Below, piece by piece: positions 9,289 to 20,842 of a DNA stretch of 64,000 bases (position 1 is its first letter; each line of letters opens with the position of its first letter). Below the pieces are notes generated by a model. The model was given only the letters and a program-made list of their open reading frames with translations, was not told the origin of the DNA and ran no database searches. The DNA is from Flavobacterium sp. (GTDB lineage Bacteria; Bacteroidota; Bacteroidia; Flavobacteriales; Flavobacteriaceae): assembly GCF_027483985.1 (NCBI RefSeq), contig NZ_JAIXTJ010000011.1, forward strand, positions 62,001-126,000, given 5' to 3'. Position numbers and translations under genes: made by a program.

Positions 9289-9367
9289 CATTGTCAGGAA
9301 CTTTCGAAATGTTTTGATAAAAATTTAAAAACAAATAATAAGTTTGGAGAATTACAATAAAAAATAT

Positions 9368-12300
9368 ATGAACAACAATCCAATTCTAAATAGTCCCTAC
9401 GACGAACCAAAATTACATTACAACACCAATTCGAAAGGAGAATTGGACTATGAAGATGTTAAGGAAGGAAGAAGAATATTTGTACCAGATATGGGTGGTG
9501 CAATTCCAACAAAACAAGGTCCTCAGAAAGATATTTTTGAAGTCAACGATTTTAAAGAGGATTATGGAACTCATTTAGTTAATTTGATTAGAAATAATGT
9601 GGCTAAATGGAGAGAAGAAAATTATCCTAATACAACTCGTGTTACAAGAGAATTATTACTTTTTTGGTTTAATAATTCTGAAAGGCATGCTGTGAAGAAA
9701 TTGTTTTTTGCTCAACGCGAAGCAATAGAAACAGCTATTTGGCTTAATGAAGTAGCTGAAAAATCAAATGCTGGACAAAATATAATAAATAAAATAAAGA
9801 ATACTCAAAAAGACATTAGTAATGATGTTTACCAACAATTACCTCGAATAGCTTTTAAAATGGCTACAGGTTCAGGTAAAACAGTTGTCATGGGAGCTTT
9901 AATTTTGTATCATTACTTTAATCGACAAGAATACCGACAAGATACTCGATTTGCAGATTATTTTCTGATTGTAGCGCCAGGAGTTACTATTAAAGACCGT
10001 TTAGGTGTTTTATTTGTTGACAAAAAATCAACCAATAAAAATGAACGTTCCGATTATTATGCAGCGAGAGATTTAGTACCTAAAAATCTTGAACCTCAAC
10101 TAGCAAATTTAAATTCTAAACTAATTATTACTAATTACCATGCCTTTGAACAAAGACAATTACAAGGTAATAAGAAAAGTATTTATGATGGAAAAGTTAA
10201 AAGTGAAGATGAGAAGATTGCAGAAATACAAAGCCAATCTAAAGAAGATTACAATCAAGTTGTACGACGGGTTTTAGGTAAGTTTAAAACTGGAAGCCGA
10301 TTATTGATACTTAATGATGAAGCGCATCACTGTTATTTACCTAAACAAAAAGGAAAAACAAAAGATACTGAAGGTGATGAGAATGCGAAAGCTGCTGTTT
10401 GGTTTACTGGTTTGACAGAATTCGCAAAGAAATTTAAAATAACAGCCGTTTATGATTTATCGGCAACACCTTATTATTTACAAGGTTCGGGTTATGATGC
10501 GTACAGCTTATTTGGTTGGGTAGTTTCTGATTTTGGATTGATTGAAGCTATTGAATCTGGATTAGTAAAAATCCCTTTTTTGCCTGAAAGTGATAATACA
10601 CAGGAATTAACAATGCCTATTTTGCGTAATCTTTACGAACATGTTAAAGATGATTTACCTAAAAAAGGGCAACGAACCGCTAAAAAAGAAGCCAAAGAAG
10701 AAGGTAAAAAGCTAACTGAAGAACCTCCTAAATTGCCTCCTCTAGTTAAAGGAGCTTTAGACCAATTCTATAATCATTACAAAGAGTATTCAGATAATAT
10801 GAGAGCTAAAGGTGAAGAAAAATCAAATCTTTTCTCTCGTCCTCCTGTATTTATTGCAGTTTGTAACAATACTTCGGTTTCCAAAGAATTGTATAAATTC
10901 ATTGCAGGTTATGAAACCGAAGATGAAAAAGGAACTACTCAAACCGTAACTGGTCATTATGATTTGTTTTCGAATTATGATGAAATGGGTAGATTAAAAA
11001 AGAAATCTCCTACCTTAATCATAGATTCAGAAGCTTTAGATGATGGTGGACAAATAAGTGATGATTTTAAGAAAATATTTGATTCTGAAATTGAAGAATT
11101 CAAAAGAGATTATGCTCGTTTACACGGACAAGGTGCTGCTTCTAAAATAACTGATGCAGAAATTCTTCGTGAAGTGGTAAACACCGTTGGTGAACCCGGC
11201 AAATTGGGCGGGCATATTCGTTGTGTTGTTTCTGTTTCTATGTTAACTGAAGGATGGGATGCTAATACAGTAACTCACATTATGGGATTACGTGCTTTTG
11301 GTTCACAATTACTTTGTGAGCAAGTGGCTGGTCGTGCCTTACGTAGAATGAATTATTTTCTACAAGGCTATGACAAAGAAGGTAATCCAACAGACGATAA
11401 ACGTAAAATTGTTATCGAAAAATTCCCGCCTGAATATGCGCATATTATCGGAGTGCCATTTAAATTTTTTAAAGGCGGTGTGGCATCACCTGTTGACCCA
11501 CCAGAATATACTCACGTAAAAGCAATTCCAGAGAGACAAAAAGCACACGAAATTGAATTCCCAAATATAGAGGGTTATAGAGTAGAATATGATGAAGACA
11601 ATATTCAATATGATTTTACCGATATAGAAAACTATGAAATAGACGGTTCAAAATTTCCAACAATTACTAAGATGGCAACTGCCTTTTCTGGTGATGAAGA
11701 ATTTTTAGAAATTAGCCAAGTACTAGAAAAAAGAGAAAATGAAATTATCTTTTTACTAACAAAAGAATTATTAAAATATCATTTTTCAAATGATGAGCAC
11801 GAACCTCAATTTCAAAAGTTTAACAGGCTTAAAGAAATTGTCACCTATTGGTATAAAAACAAAGTTTTATTGCTAAATATGCAAGATGACAATTATAAAA
11901 AACTGTTGTACTTTCAATCGCCAAAAACTATTGTAGACCATATAAGACGAGGTATTAACACACATATAAATACCTCAGAGTATATCAAACCCGTATTTAA
12001 TTATTACAACAAATTTGGTAGTACTAAATATGTTGGTGGCAATACATCTAAAGACGTTTACCCAACCCATAAAAGTCATGTCAATTTTGTTGTGATGGAT
12101 TCTGATTGGGAAGGTGTTTGTGCCAAAACCTTAGAAGAATTAGACGAAGTAGATACTTATGTAAAAAACCAATTTTTAGGCTTTGTCATTCCCTATGTTA
12201 AAGATGGCAAAGACAGAATGTACTATACTGATTTTATCGCTCGTGTAAAACGTAAAGATGGTTCTATGGCAAACCTAATGATTGAAATAACAGGAATGAA

Positions 12301-12463
12301 CAAAGATAAAGAGGAGAAAAAATGGTTTGTTGAAAACCGCTGGCTTCCGGCTGTAAATGCCGTAAGAGAAAAATATGATTATGACGAATGGTTTTTTATT
12401 GAAATTGCCAATGACGTTAGAAATATTAAAAATCAATTAATCGATAAAATAAAATCAATATAA
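9368..12463 (+). CDS. Type III-like restriction helicase-endonuclease (BPTD_3080-like)
   Basis: This 1031-residue protein is the cutting subunit of a restriction system. I prefer the ATG at 9368 over an upstream TTG at 9344 because [15 protein letters not shown] is the usual opening. SF2 helicase motifs are complete: Walker A MATGSGKT (about residue 165), DEAH inside NDEAHHC (about 316), SAT in DLSATPYY (about 363), and the late motifs [16 protein letters not shown] and QVAGRALRR (about 625-660). The C-terminus has a candidate PD-(D/E)XK site: TDF near 953 and IEITG near 973 with lysines after it. I recall the family under the name BPTD_3080. Its methyltransferase partner is at 14520, but two genes lie between them. 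Its stop is one base before the next ATG, so the two are translated from one message. Confidence 0.85.
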   Translation: MNNNPILNSPYDEPKLHYNTNSKGELDYEDVKEGRRIFVPDMGGAIPTKQGPQKDIFEVNDFKEDYGTHLVNLIRNNVAKWREENYPNTTRVTRELLLFWFNNSERHAVKKLFFAQREAIETAIWLNEVAEKSNAGQNIINKIKNTQKDISNDVYQQLPRIAFKMATGSGKTVVMGALILYHYFNRQEYRQDTRFADYFLIVAPGVTIKDRLGVLFVDKKSTNKNERSDYYAARDLVPKNLEPQLANLNSKLIITNYHAFEQRQLQGNKKSIYDGKVKSEDEKIAEIQSQSKEDYNQVVRRVLGKFKTGSRLLILNDEAHHCYLPKQKGKTKDTEGDENAKAAVWFTGLTEFAKKFKITAVYDLSATPYYLQGSGYDAYSLFGWVVSDFGLIEAIESGLVKIPFLPESDNTQELTMPILRNLYEHVKDDLPKKGQRTAKKEAKEEGKKLTEEPPKLPPLVKGALDQFYNHYKEYSDNMRAKGEEKSNLFSRPPVFIAVCNNTSVSKELYKFIAGYETEDEKGTTQTVTGHYDLFSNYDEMGRLKKKSPTLIIDSEALDDGGQISDDFKKIFDSEIEEFKRDYARLHGQGAASKITDAEILREVVNTVGEPGKLGGHIRCVVSVSMLTEGWDANTVTHIMGLRAFGSQLLCEQVAGRALRRMNYFLQGYDKEGNPTDDKRKIVIEKFPPEYAHIIGVPFKFFKGGVASPVDPPEYTHVKAIPERQKAHEIEFPNIEGYRVEYDEDNIQYDFTDIENYEIDGSKFPTITKMATAFSGDEEFLEISQVLEKRENEIIFLLTKELLKYHFSNDEHEPQFQKFNRLKEIVTYWYKNKVLLLNMQDDNYKKLLYFQSPKTIVDHIRRGINTHINTSEYIKPVFNYYNKFGSTKYVGGNTSKDVYPTHKSHVNFVVMDSDWEGVCAKTLEELDEVDTYVKNQFLGFVIPYVKDGKDRMYYTDFIARVKRKDGSMANLMIEITGMNKDKEEKKWFVENRWLPAVNAVREKYDYDEWFFIEIANDVRNIKNQLIDKIKSI

Positions 12464-12464
12464 T

Positions 12465-14165
12465 ATGGGATTTACACCAAGTATACCGCAAACATTAAGA
12501 AGCCTTTTTCACGGAAACAGATTTGTTATTCCAGATTATCAAAGAAAATACAGTTGGGGATTTGAAGAACGAAAAGATTTATGGGATGATGTAATCGAAA
12601 ATCTTGAGCTAAAACATTTTATCGGAACACTATGTTTCATGAAAGACGATGAGGCTGGTGATATTGAAAATGAAGTATATCAAATTATAGATGGACAACA
12701 AAGAGTTACAACCTTATTCATTTTAATGAACTGTCTTATAGAAGCATTAGATGATGAAACAAAAAGAAAACCATATACAAGAATGTTTATTGGTAATGAA
12801 GAAACTCCAAAATTGATACCTTTGGGAGAGGATGCTGATTTTATCAATAAACTAATATTTAAATTCGATACCATTTTTGTAGATGAGATTTCAGTTAGAA
12901 GTCAACGTCATCTTTACAACGCTAAAATAGAATTCAAAAATAAAATTGAAGGAAAATCACAAGAGTTTATTGTACAAGTGATTGAATACATTACCAATAA
13001 AATTGATGTACTTATTTTTGATGTTGAAGACCATTCACAAGCAGTAAAAATGTTTACAGTAATAAATGACAGAGGTTTACAATTAAACAATCTTGATAAA
13101 ACAAAAAGTTCATTAATGTTTTATTCAACATTATATCTTGAAGAAAAATTAAATGATGACATCAACAAAAAATTTGGTAAAATATTTGATTATTTAGATA
13201 ATGTAATCATCAAAAAAGATGATTTGGGTATTCTTTCTACAATTGATGTAACAGATTTTGAAAATACATTTTATACCCATCATTATTACTCGTCAAAAAT
13301 GTTGTATGATAATTGGGATTACCAATTAGGAGCAAACAGTATTTACAAAAGAATTAAAGATGGATGTGAAAGTTTTAAACATGATACAGAAAAACTATAT
13401 CAATTTATAGATAACTACATTACCGATTTTGAAAGCTTTGCAAAAAGTTATTCTGAATTATTCAATAAAATTGAACAAGATGTTACCTATCAACAATATT
13501 TTCGATACTTGCAATTTACAGCTACAATGTTTCCTCTTTTGATTAGATTATTTGAACAAGAAAAACTAGAACCATTATTCAAAATACTCGAAACAGTTGA
13601 AGTAAGAATCTATAAACTAAAAAATACCAACCCTAGGTCTAACATCTATAGAATGGCTTCAGATGTAAATCAGTATAAATTTTCAGTTGATGAAATCAAA
13701 GGATTTTTAATTGGATTTACAGAAACTTTTTTAAATGATTATTTATTAGAAGAATATTTAGCATACGGTGTTGATAATAAACAAGCGTTGGTGAAATATA
13801 TATTATGTGAATACAACAAAACCAAAAACAATCAACAATTAACTATTGAAAAATATTCCGATTTACAAATTGAACATATTTTTAGTAGAGGATTAGAAAC
13901 AGGTATTAAATTGTATGGTTTTGGCAGAAAAGAAACTTATGATTTAGAAATTTCATTGTTAGGAAATTTAACTATTTTAGAAAGCAAAGTAAATGTAAGT
14001 GCAAGAAATGCTCATCCTAGAGATAAGGAAGAACACTACAATAAGTCATCTGTTAAAATTAATCATTTATTAGCAGGTAGTATGAACGATTTTGACAGGG
14101 AAAAAATGAAAGAACGAAACTCTAATTTAATTGAGTTTGTAAAAACAAGATTTTCAATTGAGTAA
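12465..14165 (+). CDS. GmrSD-like DUF262/DUF1524 nuclease
   Basis: This 566-residue protein combines a DUF262 (ParB-like, nucleotide-using) N-terminal domain with a DUF1524 HNH-type C-terminal domain. These are the two halves of GmrSD-type enzymes, which cut modified phage DNA. Visible motifs are IPDYQRKYSWG (about residues 22-32), IDGQQRVTTLF (about 73-83), and in the C-terminal part IEHIFSRG (about 468) with LGNLTILESKVN (about 504) and a late Lys/Asn cluster. The usual His-x-x-Pro is here EHIFSR, so the Pro is replaced. It lies one base after the restriction gene and two bases before the next start, within the restriction operon. Whether it is a separate nuclease or a partner of the helicase is open. 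Confidence 0.85.
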   Translation: MGFTPSIPQTLRSLFHGNRFVIPDYQRKYSWGFEERKDLWDDVIENLELKHFIGTLCFMKDDEAGDIENEVYQIIDGQQRVTTLFILMNCLIEALDDETKRKPYTRMFIGNEETPKLIPLGEDADFINKLIFKFDTIFVDEISVRSQRHLYNAKIEFKNKIEGKSQEFIVQVIEYITNKIDVLIFDVEDHSQAVKMFTVINDRGLQLNNLDKTKSSLMFYSTLYLEEKLNDDINKKFGKIFDYLDNVIIKKDDLGILSTIDVTDFENTFYTHHYYSSKMLYDNWDYQLGANSIYKRIKDGCESFKHDTEKLYQFIDNYITDFESFAKSYSELFNKIEQDVTYQQYFRYLQFTATMFPLLIRLFEQEKLEPLFKILETVEVRIYKLKNTNPRSNIYRMASDVNQYKFSVDEIKGFLIGFTETFLNDYLLEEYLAYGVDNKQALVKYILCEYNKTKNNQQLTIEKYSDLQIEHIFSRGLETGIKLYGFGRKETYDLEISLLGNLTILESKVNVSARNAHPRDKEEHYNKSSVKINHLLAGSMNDFDREKMKERNSNLIEFVKTRFSIE

Positions 14166-14167
14166 AT

Positions 14168-14515
14168 ATGTTTACACATAGTAGTTTAAAATGGTCACAA
14201 TGGAAACCAATGCCACAACCAGAAAGTTGCAGAGCAATTGATGCACCTATTGGCCCTGGAATATATCAAATTAAAACTTCAAATACGAATCAGTTTATAC
14301 TTTTTGGTATTGGGGTTCAATGTCAAAAAAGAATGAAATCATTATATCCTAAACCTTATGGTGTAGGTACAAGAAACAATAGTGACAAAAGAGATTTTAT
14401 ATTAAAACATTGGAAAAGTCTTGAATATAGAACATTGTCAACGGCTACACGTGAAGAAGCAAAATAAATTGAAAATCAATTAAAAGCATTAAAAATACAC
14501 CTATTTAATACATGA
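14168..14515 (+). pseudogene. GIY-YIG-like small protein broken by an in-frame stop
   Basis: The open frame gives 99 residues. It has a GIY motif (GPGIYQIK, about residue 31), a degenerate second motif (ILFGIG instead of YIG), and GTRNNSDKRDFILKHW. It then stops at the TAA at 14465-14467 inside what looks like the catalytic-glutamate helix (ATREEAK, stop, [11 protein letters not shown]). The same frame continues for 15 more codons to a TGA at 14513-14515, five bases before the methyltransferase start. A single base change (for example CAA or GAA to TAA) explains this. The truncated protein would lack the helix that normally carries the conserved acid. Readthrough or a working truncated protein cannot be excluded. 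Confidence 0.65.
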
Positions 14516-14519
14516 AAAT

Positions 14520-17078
14520 ATGTCCAAAAAAATAGACTCAATAAAACACAATTCCACACGAGCTCATATCCCTTCTAAAGAAGAAGCCGGATATGAAAAC
14601 GCCAATGAAAAAGTTAGCCAAGGCAAAGACGTTTTAGAATTACCTAAAAACCCTGTCATTCACCGTGGACAAGACCCTGAACTGTTTTGGATGAACAAAT
14701 ACGGCAATGATGACCGTGAAAATGTGTTAAAAGTAGACATACGTTCACTTTATCGCCACGAACACATTGCTCCTGAGCAATTAATTAAAGGACTCTACAA
14801 AACCGTTGTAGAAAAAAGAGACGAAAACCAATTGGACATGTTCTCTACTAACGAACTGTTTGGCAATGCTTTGGAACGCGACGAACTAGACAAGGTAAGC
14901 GAATACTACAAACACTCTGATGGTTGGAGTAACCGTTTGATACAAGGCGACAGCCATTTAGTAATGGCAAGTTTATTGGAACGTGAAGGAATGGCAGGAC
15001 AAGTACAGACTATTTATATGGATCCTCCTTATGGGATTAATTATGGTTCAAATTGGCAAATAAAATTAAATAATAGAACGGTAAAAGATAATGATGAAAA
15101 TTTATCGGGTGAGCCAGAAATGGTTAAGGCTTTTAGAGACACTTGGGAATTAGGTATTCATTCGTATCTTTCTTATTTAAGAGATCGTTTATTAATAGCA
15201 AAAGAATTATTAAACGAAAACGGCTCTTGTTTTGTGCAAATTTCAACACAGAATTCTCATTTGGTTAGGAATCTAATGGATGAAGTTTTTGGAAGTGAAA
15301 ACTTTATGAACCAAATTTCTTATCAAACTAAAATTCCACTTGGTTCCAAATATCTTTCTTCTTTAGGAGATGTGATAATTTGGTATTCAAAAAATAAGGA
15401 AACTGTAAAATATCGACAATTATACAACGAACGAAAATTAGAAGAGGAATTTTACAATTTAATTGAAATGCCGGATGGAACAATTGAACGATTTAATCCT
15501 CTAAAAGATTTTGATAAATTGAAATTAGGGAAGCCATTTAGAATATTAGATTTAGTAAGTTCGGGAAGCACTGCAACTTGCATTTATGAGTTTGAGTTTC
15601 AAGGAGAATTAATTCCAAAACCAAAGAAAGGGAAAAGTTGGAAGACCACCAGAAATGGAATGGAAATGTTGATAAAAAAAAATCGCCTTATTAAGTATGG
15701 TAAAGCTTTTGGGTATAAATTATATTTAGATGATTATCCTGTTAGGGTTCTTGATGATGTTTGGAAAGACACTGTAAATTCTTTTATAGAAAGAAAATAT
15801 GTTGTTCAAACAAATCCATTACCTGTTCAACGTTGTATTGTAATGACATCAGATCCAGGTGATTTAGTCATTGATCCAACGTGTGGTAGCGGAACGACAG
15901 CATTAGTTTGTGAACAATGGGGTCGTCGATGGATAACTATTGATACATCGAGGATAGCTCTAAATATTGCTAAACAGAATTTAATGACAAGACTCTATCC
16001 ATACTATAAAATGTATGACGAGAATGGTAAAGACATAAGACAAGGTTTAATTTACAAAACTGTTCCCCATATCACATTGGGATCAATTGCTAATAATGAA
16101 CCAAGTGAACAAGAAATCTTGTATGATCAACCATTGGAAGAAAAAGATAAACTTAGAGTTTCAGGTCCATTTACTGTTGAAACACTTCAAAACTTTGAGC
16201 CAGTTAGTCCTGAAAGTTTAGATGATGGCAGTCAAAAAACAGAAGACAATGGTAGTTTTGAAGAGCGCATTTTTGAGCATTTAAAATCGGCTGGTGTTCG
16301 TAATGGTATTAAAGATGAGCAGGCAGTTTTTATACGTGTAGAACGTTTAGCCGATTCGTATTTGCATGCTGAAGGGTTTTACTTAGATGCACAAGGTAAT
16401 GAGAAAAAAGCTTATTTCCATATTGGTCCAAAATTTGGAACGGTAGCCAAGCAATCGGTAAACGAAGCAGTAAAATCATGTCGTCAACGTGGCGATGCCG
16501 ATTGGTTAATTGTATTAGGATTTAGTTTTGAAAGCGATATTGCTAACCAAAACGTAACAATGTCAGTAGGTTCGTTTGAGGTTTCAAAAGTACGTATGCA
16601 CGATGATTTAATGCAAGACGGCTTATTGAAAAAAGATAAAAAAGCTGCATCATTCGTAACTATCGGAGAACCAGATGTACAATTAAACAAAAAAGGAAAC
16701 CAAGCCACAGTTGAAATATGTGGTTTGGATATTTACGACCCAATCAAAGATGTTGTAAAAGCTCGTAACGTGGAAGACATTGCCTACTGGATGGTAGATG
16801 ATGATTATGATGGCAGTAACTTCGTGGTAAAACAAGTGTATTTCTGCGGCGGTAACAAAGACGAATTCAAAAAATGGCGTAAAGGTTTAGACGATTTGGC
16901 TAAAGAAAAAACCAAGAAAAACGTTGAACGCACTTTAAAAATAGAAATCGATGACGAAGCTTTCGATAGATTATATGGCTTCGAAAGTCATCCATTTGAA
17001 GTAAAACAAGGTCAAAAGATTGCGGTTAGAGTTATCAGTCAATTTGGAGAAGAGAGTACAAAAGTTTTGAGTATTTAA
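14520..17078 (+). CDS. Beta-class DNA adenine methyltransferase of a type III-like system
   Basis: This 852-residue protein is the modification subunit expected to partner the helicase-nuclease at 9368. The catalytic motif DPPY ([14 protein letters not shown], about residue 167) comes before the AdoMet-binding motif ([18 protein letters not shown], about 451). That order defines the beta class and usually means N6-adenine methylation. The segment between them (about residues 260-430) is the likely target-recognition region and is clearly more AT-rich than the flanks. The long C-terminal part (about 560-852) contains no motif I recognise beyond a compact, charged domain. The target site cannot be read from sequence. 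It may also control the nuclease by complex formation, as in type III enzymes. Confidence 0.85.
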   Translation: MSKKIDSIKHNSTRAHIPSKEEAGYENANEKVSQGKDVLELPKNPVIHRGQDPELFWMNKYGNDDRENVLKVDIRSLYRHEHIAPEQLIKGLYKTVVEKRDENQLDMFSTNELFGNALERDELDKVSEYYKHSDGWSNRLIQGDSHLVMASLLEREGMAGQVQTIYMDPPYGINYGSNWQIKLNNRTVKDNDENLSGEPEMVKAFRDTWELGIHSYLSYLRDRLLIAKELLNENGSCFVQISTQNSHLVRNLMDEVFGSENFMNQISYQTKIPLGSKYLSSLGDVIIWYSKNKETVKYRQLYNERKLEEEFYNLIEMPDGTIERFNPLKDFDKLKLGKPFRILDLVSSGSTATCIYEFEFQGELIPKPKKGKSWKTTRNGMEMLIKKNRLIKYGKAFGYKLYLDDYPVRVLDDVWKDTVNSFIERKYVVQTNPLPVQRCIVMTSDPGDLVIDPTCGSGTTALVCEQWGRRWITIDTSRIALNIAKQNLMTRLYPYYKMYDENGKDIRQGLIYKTVPHITLGSIANNEPSEQEILYDQPLEEKDKLRVSGPFTVETLQNFEPVSPESLDDGSQKTEDNGSFEERIFEHLKSAGVRNGIKDEQAVFIRVERLADSYLHAEGFYLDAQGNEKKAYFHIGPKFGTVAKQSVNEAVKSCRQRGDADWLIVLGFSFESDIANQNVTMSVGSFEVSKVRMHDDLMQDGLLKKDKKAASFVTIGEPDVQLNKKGNQATVEICGLDIYDPIKDVVKARNVEDIAYWMVDDDYDGSNFVVKQVYFCGGNKDEFKKWRKGLDDLAKEKTKKNVERTLKIEIDDEAFDRLYGFESHPFEVKQGQKIAVRVISQFGEESTKVLSI

Positions 17079-17089
17079 ATTTATTATTT

Positions 17090-17410
17090 ATGGAATTAGA
17101 ACATATTTTACAAGCTATACAAGATATTGAAAATGGTTTGGTAAATTATAATAATGGACAAACATATTGTTTTTTGTTTGATAACAAATGGTATCCTATT
17201 CATGCAACAATAAATAGAGCAAAGCTTGTAGCTAATATTAATGCTGAGTATAATCTTCATCGTTGTGTATCTGAATTACATAACCTATTGGATGTTGTTA
17301 TTATAAATCAAATTGAAATTGATAATAATAATTTAGTTCATATAGGAACTGAGCAAAAATTTGAATTAATTACAAATTTAGCAGATAAAATAAAAGAGTT
17401 ATCAAAATAA
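17090..17410 (+). CDS. Unknown 106-residue protein between methyltransferase and Septu genes
   Basis: It starts 11 bases after the methyltransferase stop and ends 34 bases before PtuA. The sequence is mixed alpha/beta. A tryptophan-proline turn (DNKWYPIHATINRA) recalls, loosely, the N-terminal DNA-reading domains of some McrA-like nucleases, which carry YPPKA-type motifs. That comparison is only an impression. No catalytic motif is visible and there is no signal peptide or membrane segment. Its position suggests a recognition, regulatory or immunity role for either the restriction system or the Septu pair. Confidence 0.6.
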   Translation: MELEHILQAIQDIENGLVNYNNGQTYCFLFDNKWYPIHATINRAKLVANINAEYNLHRCVSELHNLLDVVIINQIEIDNNNLVHIGTEQKFELITNLADKIKELSK

Positions 17411-17444
17411 TTAATTTGTAAATTAGTCATCTAAAAAGATAGAA

Positions 17445-18782
17445 ATGAAAGTAGATAGAATAGAAATAAGAAATTATAAAGGTTTTGAAAGTTGTGATGT
17501 TGATTTTCATCCTAATATGAATGTATTCATTGGAAGTAATGCTTCAGGTAAGACTACTTTGTTATCAGCAATTTTGAAATCAGTAAGTCAATTTAGTTTT
17601 AGAGTTACTAATGTTTATAATGAAAACTTACAACTTGGAAATAACGATGTAAATTATAATGAAAATTACGCATCCATAAACTCATTTATTTCCAACTTCA
17701 AAGATGTTGGAGTTAATTTTAATTCATTTGTTAACATTGGTGCAGGTAATGAACTTAAAAAACCTCAAACTATTGAAATGCATTTTAATAAAATCATCCA
17801 CGATTTCAAAAATAAAATTGGAATATCTCCAATAACAATTCCAATTATAAAATTCTATCCAGCAAACAGAGGTTCAATAACATATACTGAAGTACATAAT
17901 TTTAATAATTTTAAAATATCTCAATTAGAAGCATGGTCAAATATTTATCAAGATACTCTTTCCTACAGCAAATTTTTCCACTGGTTTTTTGAAAATGAAA
18001 CTGCAGAATTAAGATTGCAAAGAGATTCTAATGATTTTAAAATTCAAAGTCCAGATTTAAGAGATATTCGAAAAGCATTGGAACTTGCTTTTGAAGAATT
18101 AGGTTATGGTAGTTATTCTTTATTATCAAAACAAATAAAAAGAGCTGGTAATGCTAAGCTATTGCCTGCGCTTTTTTTAAAAAATAAAAAAACTAATAAG
18201 GAAGAAAGTTTAGATAATAAATCAGATGGTGAAAAAGCAATTATTACATTAATTGCTGATATTGCATATAATTTATCAATTGCAAAAGATTTTGTAAGCG
18301 ATGATGATTTTCTAAAGTCACCAGGTATTGTAATGATTGATGAAATAGAAACTCATTTACATCCAAAATGGCAGAGAGAAATTCTACCAATATTGATTAA
18401 AATATTTCCCAATATTCAATTTTTTGTAGCTACTCATTCTCCTCAAGTTGTTGCTTCAGTTTCAAGTGAATGTGTATTTATTTGTGATAATTTTAAAGTG
18501 GACGGAGTTCATTTAAAAACATTAGGAGAAGATACTAATTCCCTATTAAAATATATTTTTGAAGCTACTGATAGACCAAAGGAATATGTAAAATTAATTG
18601 AACAAATTGACATCTTTATAGAACAGAATAAATCACCTGAGGAGATAAAAAAAGTAATTCATGCAATTGAATTAAAATATAATCAAGAAGACAAAGCTTC
18701 TGGATTAAGTAATTTGATTGATGATCTAAACATAAGATTAGCGGCTTACGAATTTGATAGAGATTATGAGAAGAATAATTAA
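17445..18782 (+). CDS. ptuA: Septu ATPase PtuA
   Basis: This 445-residue SMC/RecF-like ATPase carries Walker A IGSNASGKTTL (residues 29-39), an ABC signature SDGEKA (about 259), Walker B IVMIDEIETHLHP (about 293-305) and an H-loop ATHSPQVV (about 328). Between Walker A and the signature lies a long insertion instead of a long coiled coil. The next gene encodes an HNH nuclease of the PtuB type and overlaps by 17 bases, which is the classic Septu arrangement. In studied Septu systems the ATPase complex holds the nuclease in check until phage infection. No retron reverse transcriptase is present, so this is the stand-alone form. The gene is very AT-rich. Confidence 0.85.
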   Translation: MKVDRIEIRNYKGFESCDVDFHPNMNVFIGSNASGKTTLLSAILKSVSQFSFRVTNVYNENLQLGNNDVNYNENYASINSFISNFKDVGVNFNSFVNIGAGNELKKPQTIEMHFNKIIHDFKNKIGISPITIPIIKFYPANRGSITYTEVHNFNNFKISQLEAWSNIYQDTLSYSKFFHWFFENETAELRLQRDSNDFKIQSPDLRDIRKALELAFEELGYGSYSLLSKQIKRAGNAKLLPALFLKNKKTNKEESLDNKSDGEKAIITLIADIAYNLSIAKDFVSDDDFLKSPGIVMIDEIETHLHPKWQREILPILIKIFPNIQFFVATHSPQVVASVSSECVFICDNFKVDGVHLKTLGEDTNSLLKYIFEATDRPKEYVKLIEQIDIFIEQNKSPEEIKKVIHAIELKYNQEDKASGLSNLIDDLNIRLAAYEFDRDYEKNN

Positions 18783-19440
18783 ATTAGCACCACCTACAAG
18801 CCTATTAACTTATATTGGTAAACGAAATCCAGAAGACCCTGCATATCTTCCTACTTATGATGGTTTAGATACAAAGGAAATAGATGATTTAAAAACTGCC
18901 TTATTAAATGAGCAAGGTTGGGTTTGTGGATATTGTATGCAAAAAATCAATAAAGATAATATGTCTATTGAACATCATTGTGAACAAACCATCTGCAATG
19001 GAGAAAATGGAACAACCGACAGAACTTTAGATTATACAAATATGCTAGCTGTTTGCTCTGGAAAAAGAGCGAAAGAGTTACATTGTGATACTAAAAAATC
19101 TCAATTTAATGAAGCTTCTGGTTTACCTATGAGAATTTCTCCATTGATTGAAGCACACATGTCAACAATATCATATACGACGACAGGTTATGTGAAATCT
19201 TCGAATACTGCGGTTTATGATAATGAAATAAATAGATTCTTAAATTTAAACACTCCTTATTTGAGAGAATTAAGAGGTCGTAAGTTTAGAGAAATATTTA
19301 AAATTTCAAAATCCTCAACCGGTACAACTAATTTTGATAAAATGAGAAGGATTTTAGAAAAAGATTTACAAATCGGAAATAATAAATTTTCAAATAATTT
19401 TCCTGGTTTATCAGAATACTTGTTAAATAGATATTGTTAA
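18766..19440 (+). CDS. ptuB: Septu HNH nuclease PtuB
   Basis: I start at the ATG at 18766 (224 residues), inside the last codons of ptuA; an in-frame TTG at 18754 is the alternative. The HNH core is visible: CGYC (about residue 53), IEHHCEQ with the catalytic His pair (about 68-74), LDYTNMLAVCSG (about 87-98) and a later HCDTKKS. This matches the nuclease family paired with PtuA and with some retrons (TIGR02646-type). It would cut nucleic acid when released from or activated by the PtuA complex. The 17-base overlap implies translational coupling. The C-terminal region (about 140-224) is helical and basic. Confidence 0.85.
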   Translation: MRRIIKLAPPTSLLTYIGKRNPEDPAYLPTYDGLDTKEIDDLKTALLNEQGWVCGYCMQKINKDNMSIEHHCEQTICNGENGTTDRTLDYTNMLAVCSGKRAKELHCDTKKSQFNEASGLPMRISPLIEAHMSTISYTTTGYVKSSNTAVYDNEINRFLNLNTPYLRELRGRKFREIFKISKSSTGTTNFDKMRRILEKDLQIGNNKFSNNFPGLSEYLLNRYC

Positions 19441-19443
19441 TTC

Positions 19444-19860
19444 ATGAAAGTACCGAAACACTTATCTCATAAGCCAATTATTTCAGTAAATGATTATGAT
19501 AAAATTGACGCACAATATGCTAACAAGTCCGATGCAAAAGCATTATCCATTGGTCAAGCACAATATGATAAGGATGAAATATCTTTAAAAATTTGGAGAC
19601 ATACAGGTGAAAAATGGAGTCGAGAAAGTGAAGAAATGCCTTTGCATAGAAGTATTGATTTGAATATTCTCTTGATAGGTGCTTTATTAACAGATGTTGA
19701 TGCTAATTATGCAATGACAAGTTTTAGAGAAGAAATAATAGAGCCAAGTAGAGTTAAAGAAATTCAAGATTATTACAAAAGCCATGAAAAGTTTTTAAGA
19801 CCAAGATTAGCTGAGTTAAAAAGTATGTTGGATAATTTCTTTGATAAGGAGAAAATTTAA
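19444..19860 (+). CDS. DUF6530-like protein next to Septu
   Basis: This 138-residue protein begins three bases after the ptuB stop, so it is probably in the same operon. It opens with KVPKHLSHKPII and contains DAKALSIGQAQYDKDEISLKIWR and a WSRESEEMPLHRSIDLNI segment. This pattern matches my memory of the DUF6530 family, which has no known function. No nuclease or nucleotide-binding motif is visible. The second half is helical and charged. It could be an accessory or control subunit of the Septu pair; position is the only evidence. It is the last intact gene of the island. Confidence 0.7.
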   Translation: MKVPKHLSHKPIISVNDYDKIDAQYANKSDAKALSIGQAQYDKDEISLKIWRHTGEKWSRESEEMPLHRSIDLNILLIGALLTDVDANYAMTSFREEIIEPSRVKEIQDYYKSHEKFLRPRLAELKSMLDNFFDKEKI

Positions 19861-20265
19861 ATTATTATAATATGAATATTGATTTGGTTTTATCTGATTC
19901 CTCCTTAGTCGGAATAACAAAACTGAAAATAAAAAAGTAGAATTATAAAAAAGTTCTTTGGAGTACTACTGCTCTTTATTAGTCTGGTTATTGTTGTTTT
20001 GGGTATGTACGGAATGGGCAACACTAACAATGAATGCAAAAGTCAAAAAACTTTATGTGATTATCTAAATGCATTTAGTAAAGTAAATGTAATATAAAAG
20101 TTATCTGAATAAAGCACCTCACCTTACTCCTATGTAGAAGGTACGTATAAAATACTGTTTATGCATAGAACGAAAAAAAAGGCCACTACCTATACTTTTT
20201 TAATTCCTGTGAAAACTAACTGACAACATTACAATGTAAAAATCGAACAATCTAAAAATCCAACT
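19861..20265 (+). other. Gap at the right edge of the island with a relic reading frame
   Basis: Positions 19942-20097 hold a start-less frame with a membrane segment (KKFFGVLLLFISLVIVVLG) and a cysteine-containing tail ending in TAA. It looks like the remains of a small membrane protein or lipoprotein. Around 20113-20131 the sequence CACCTCACCTTACTCCTAT nearly repeats the start of the gene at 20266 (CACCTCACTTTACTCCTAT), as if part of its 5' end had been duplicated. No RNA gene is visible. Confidence 0.4.
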
Positions 20266-20616
20266 ATGAAACACCTCACTTTACTCCTATTTTTACTAAT
20301 TACGCCTTTGGTAAAAGCGCAAGACGTTACGCTTGACAATATCGCAACGTTTGAAGACAAGACCGTTACCCTATGCGAAACCGTTACGGGCACGTATCAA
20401 ACCAAGAGCGAAAACAAAGTACTTTATTTGAATTTTGGCGCAGCTTTTCCTAACAATGCCTTTACGGTGGTGGTCTTTCAAAAAGATTTCAAAAACTTTA
20501 GTTACGACCTATTGACTTTGAAAAATAAAAAAATATGCGTTACTGGTAAAGTGGTGATTTATAAAGGAAAACCGCAGATTATTATTAGTAAAGAAGCTGA
20601 TGTTGTGATTCCATAA
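20266..20616 (+). CDS. Exported small OB-fold-like protein
   Basis: This 116-residue protein has a clear signal peptide (MKHLTLLLFLLITPLVKAQ, cut after Ala or Gln). The mature part reads as a five-strand OB fold of the kind seen in periplasmic nucleic-acid-binding-like domains: VTLCETVTGTYQTK, KVLYLNFGAAFPNNAFTVVVF, KKICVTGKVVIYKGKPQIII. Two cysteines (in the TLCET and KKICV strands) could form a disulfide. The binding partner is unknown; many exported OB-fold proteins bind small ligands or other proteins. It is a single gene just right of the defence island. Confidence 0.75.
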   Translation: MKHLTLLLFLLITPLVKAQDVTLDNIATFEDKTVTLCETVTGTYQTKSENKVLYLNFGAAFPNNAFTVVVFQKDFKNFSYDLLTLKNKKICVTGKVVIYKGKPQIIISKEADVVIP

Positions 20617-20768
20617 TTTCGATCGAATATAAAATCAAGGATAAAGCCAAAAGGTAAATTGTCGAGTATCGCAATTCAAATAGTAGCACAAGTAAAACGC
20701 ATTGATCGTGATACCAAAACCAATAGATCAAAGCATAAAACTAAATCCAAAACAGCACAATAATGGAT

Positions 20769-20801
20769 AAACTCCCTAATCTAAAGTTAGGGAGTTTATT
20801 A
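20769..20801 (+). terminator. Hairpin terminator
   Basis: AAACTCCCTAA (20769-20779) and TTAGGGAGTTT (20787-20797) form a perfect 11-bp stem with a 7-nt loop, followed by an AT-rich run. It lies between the genes at 20266 and 20843. Confidence 0.8.
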
Positions 20802-20842
20802 TTATAAAAAGTGTAAATTTGTTTTAAACATAATCTGAAACT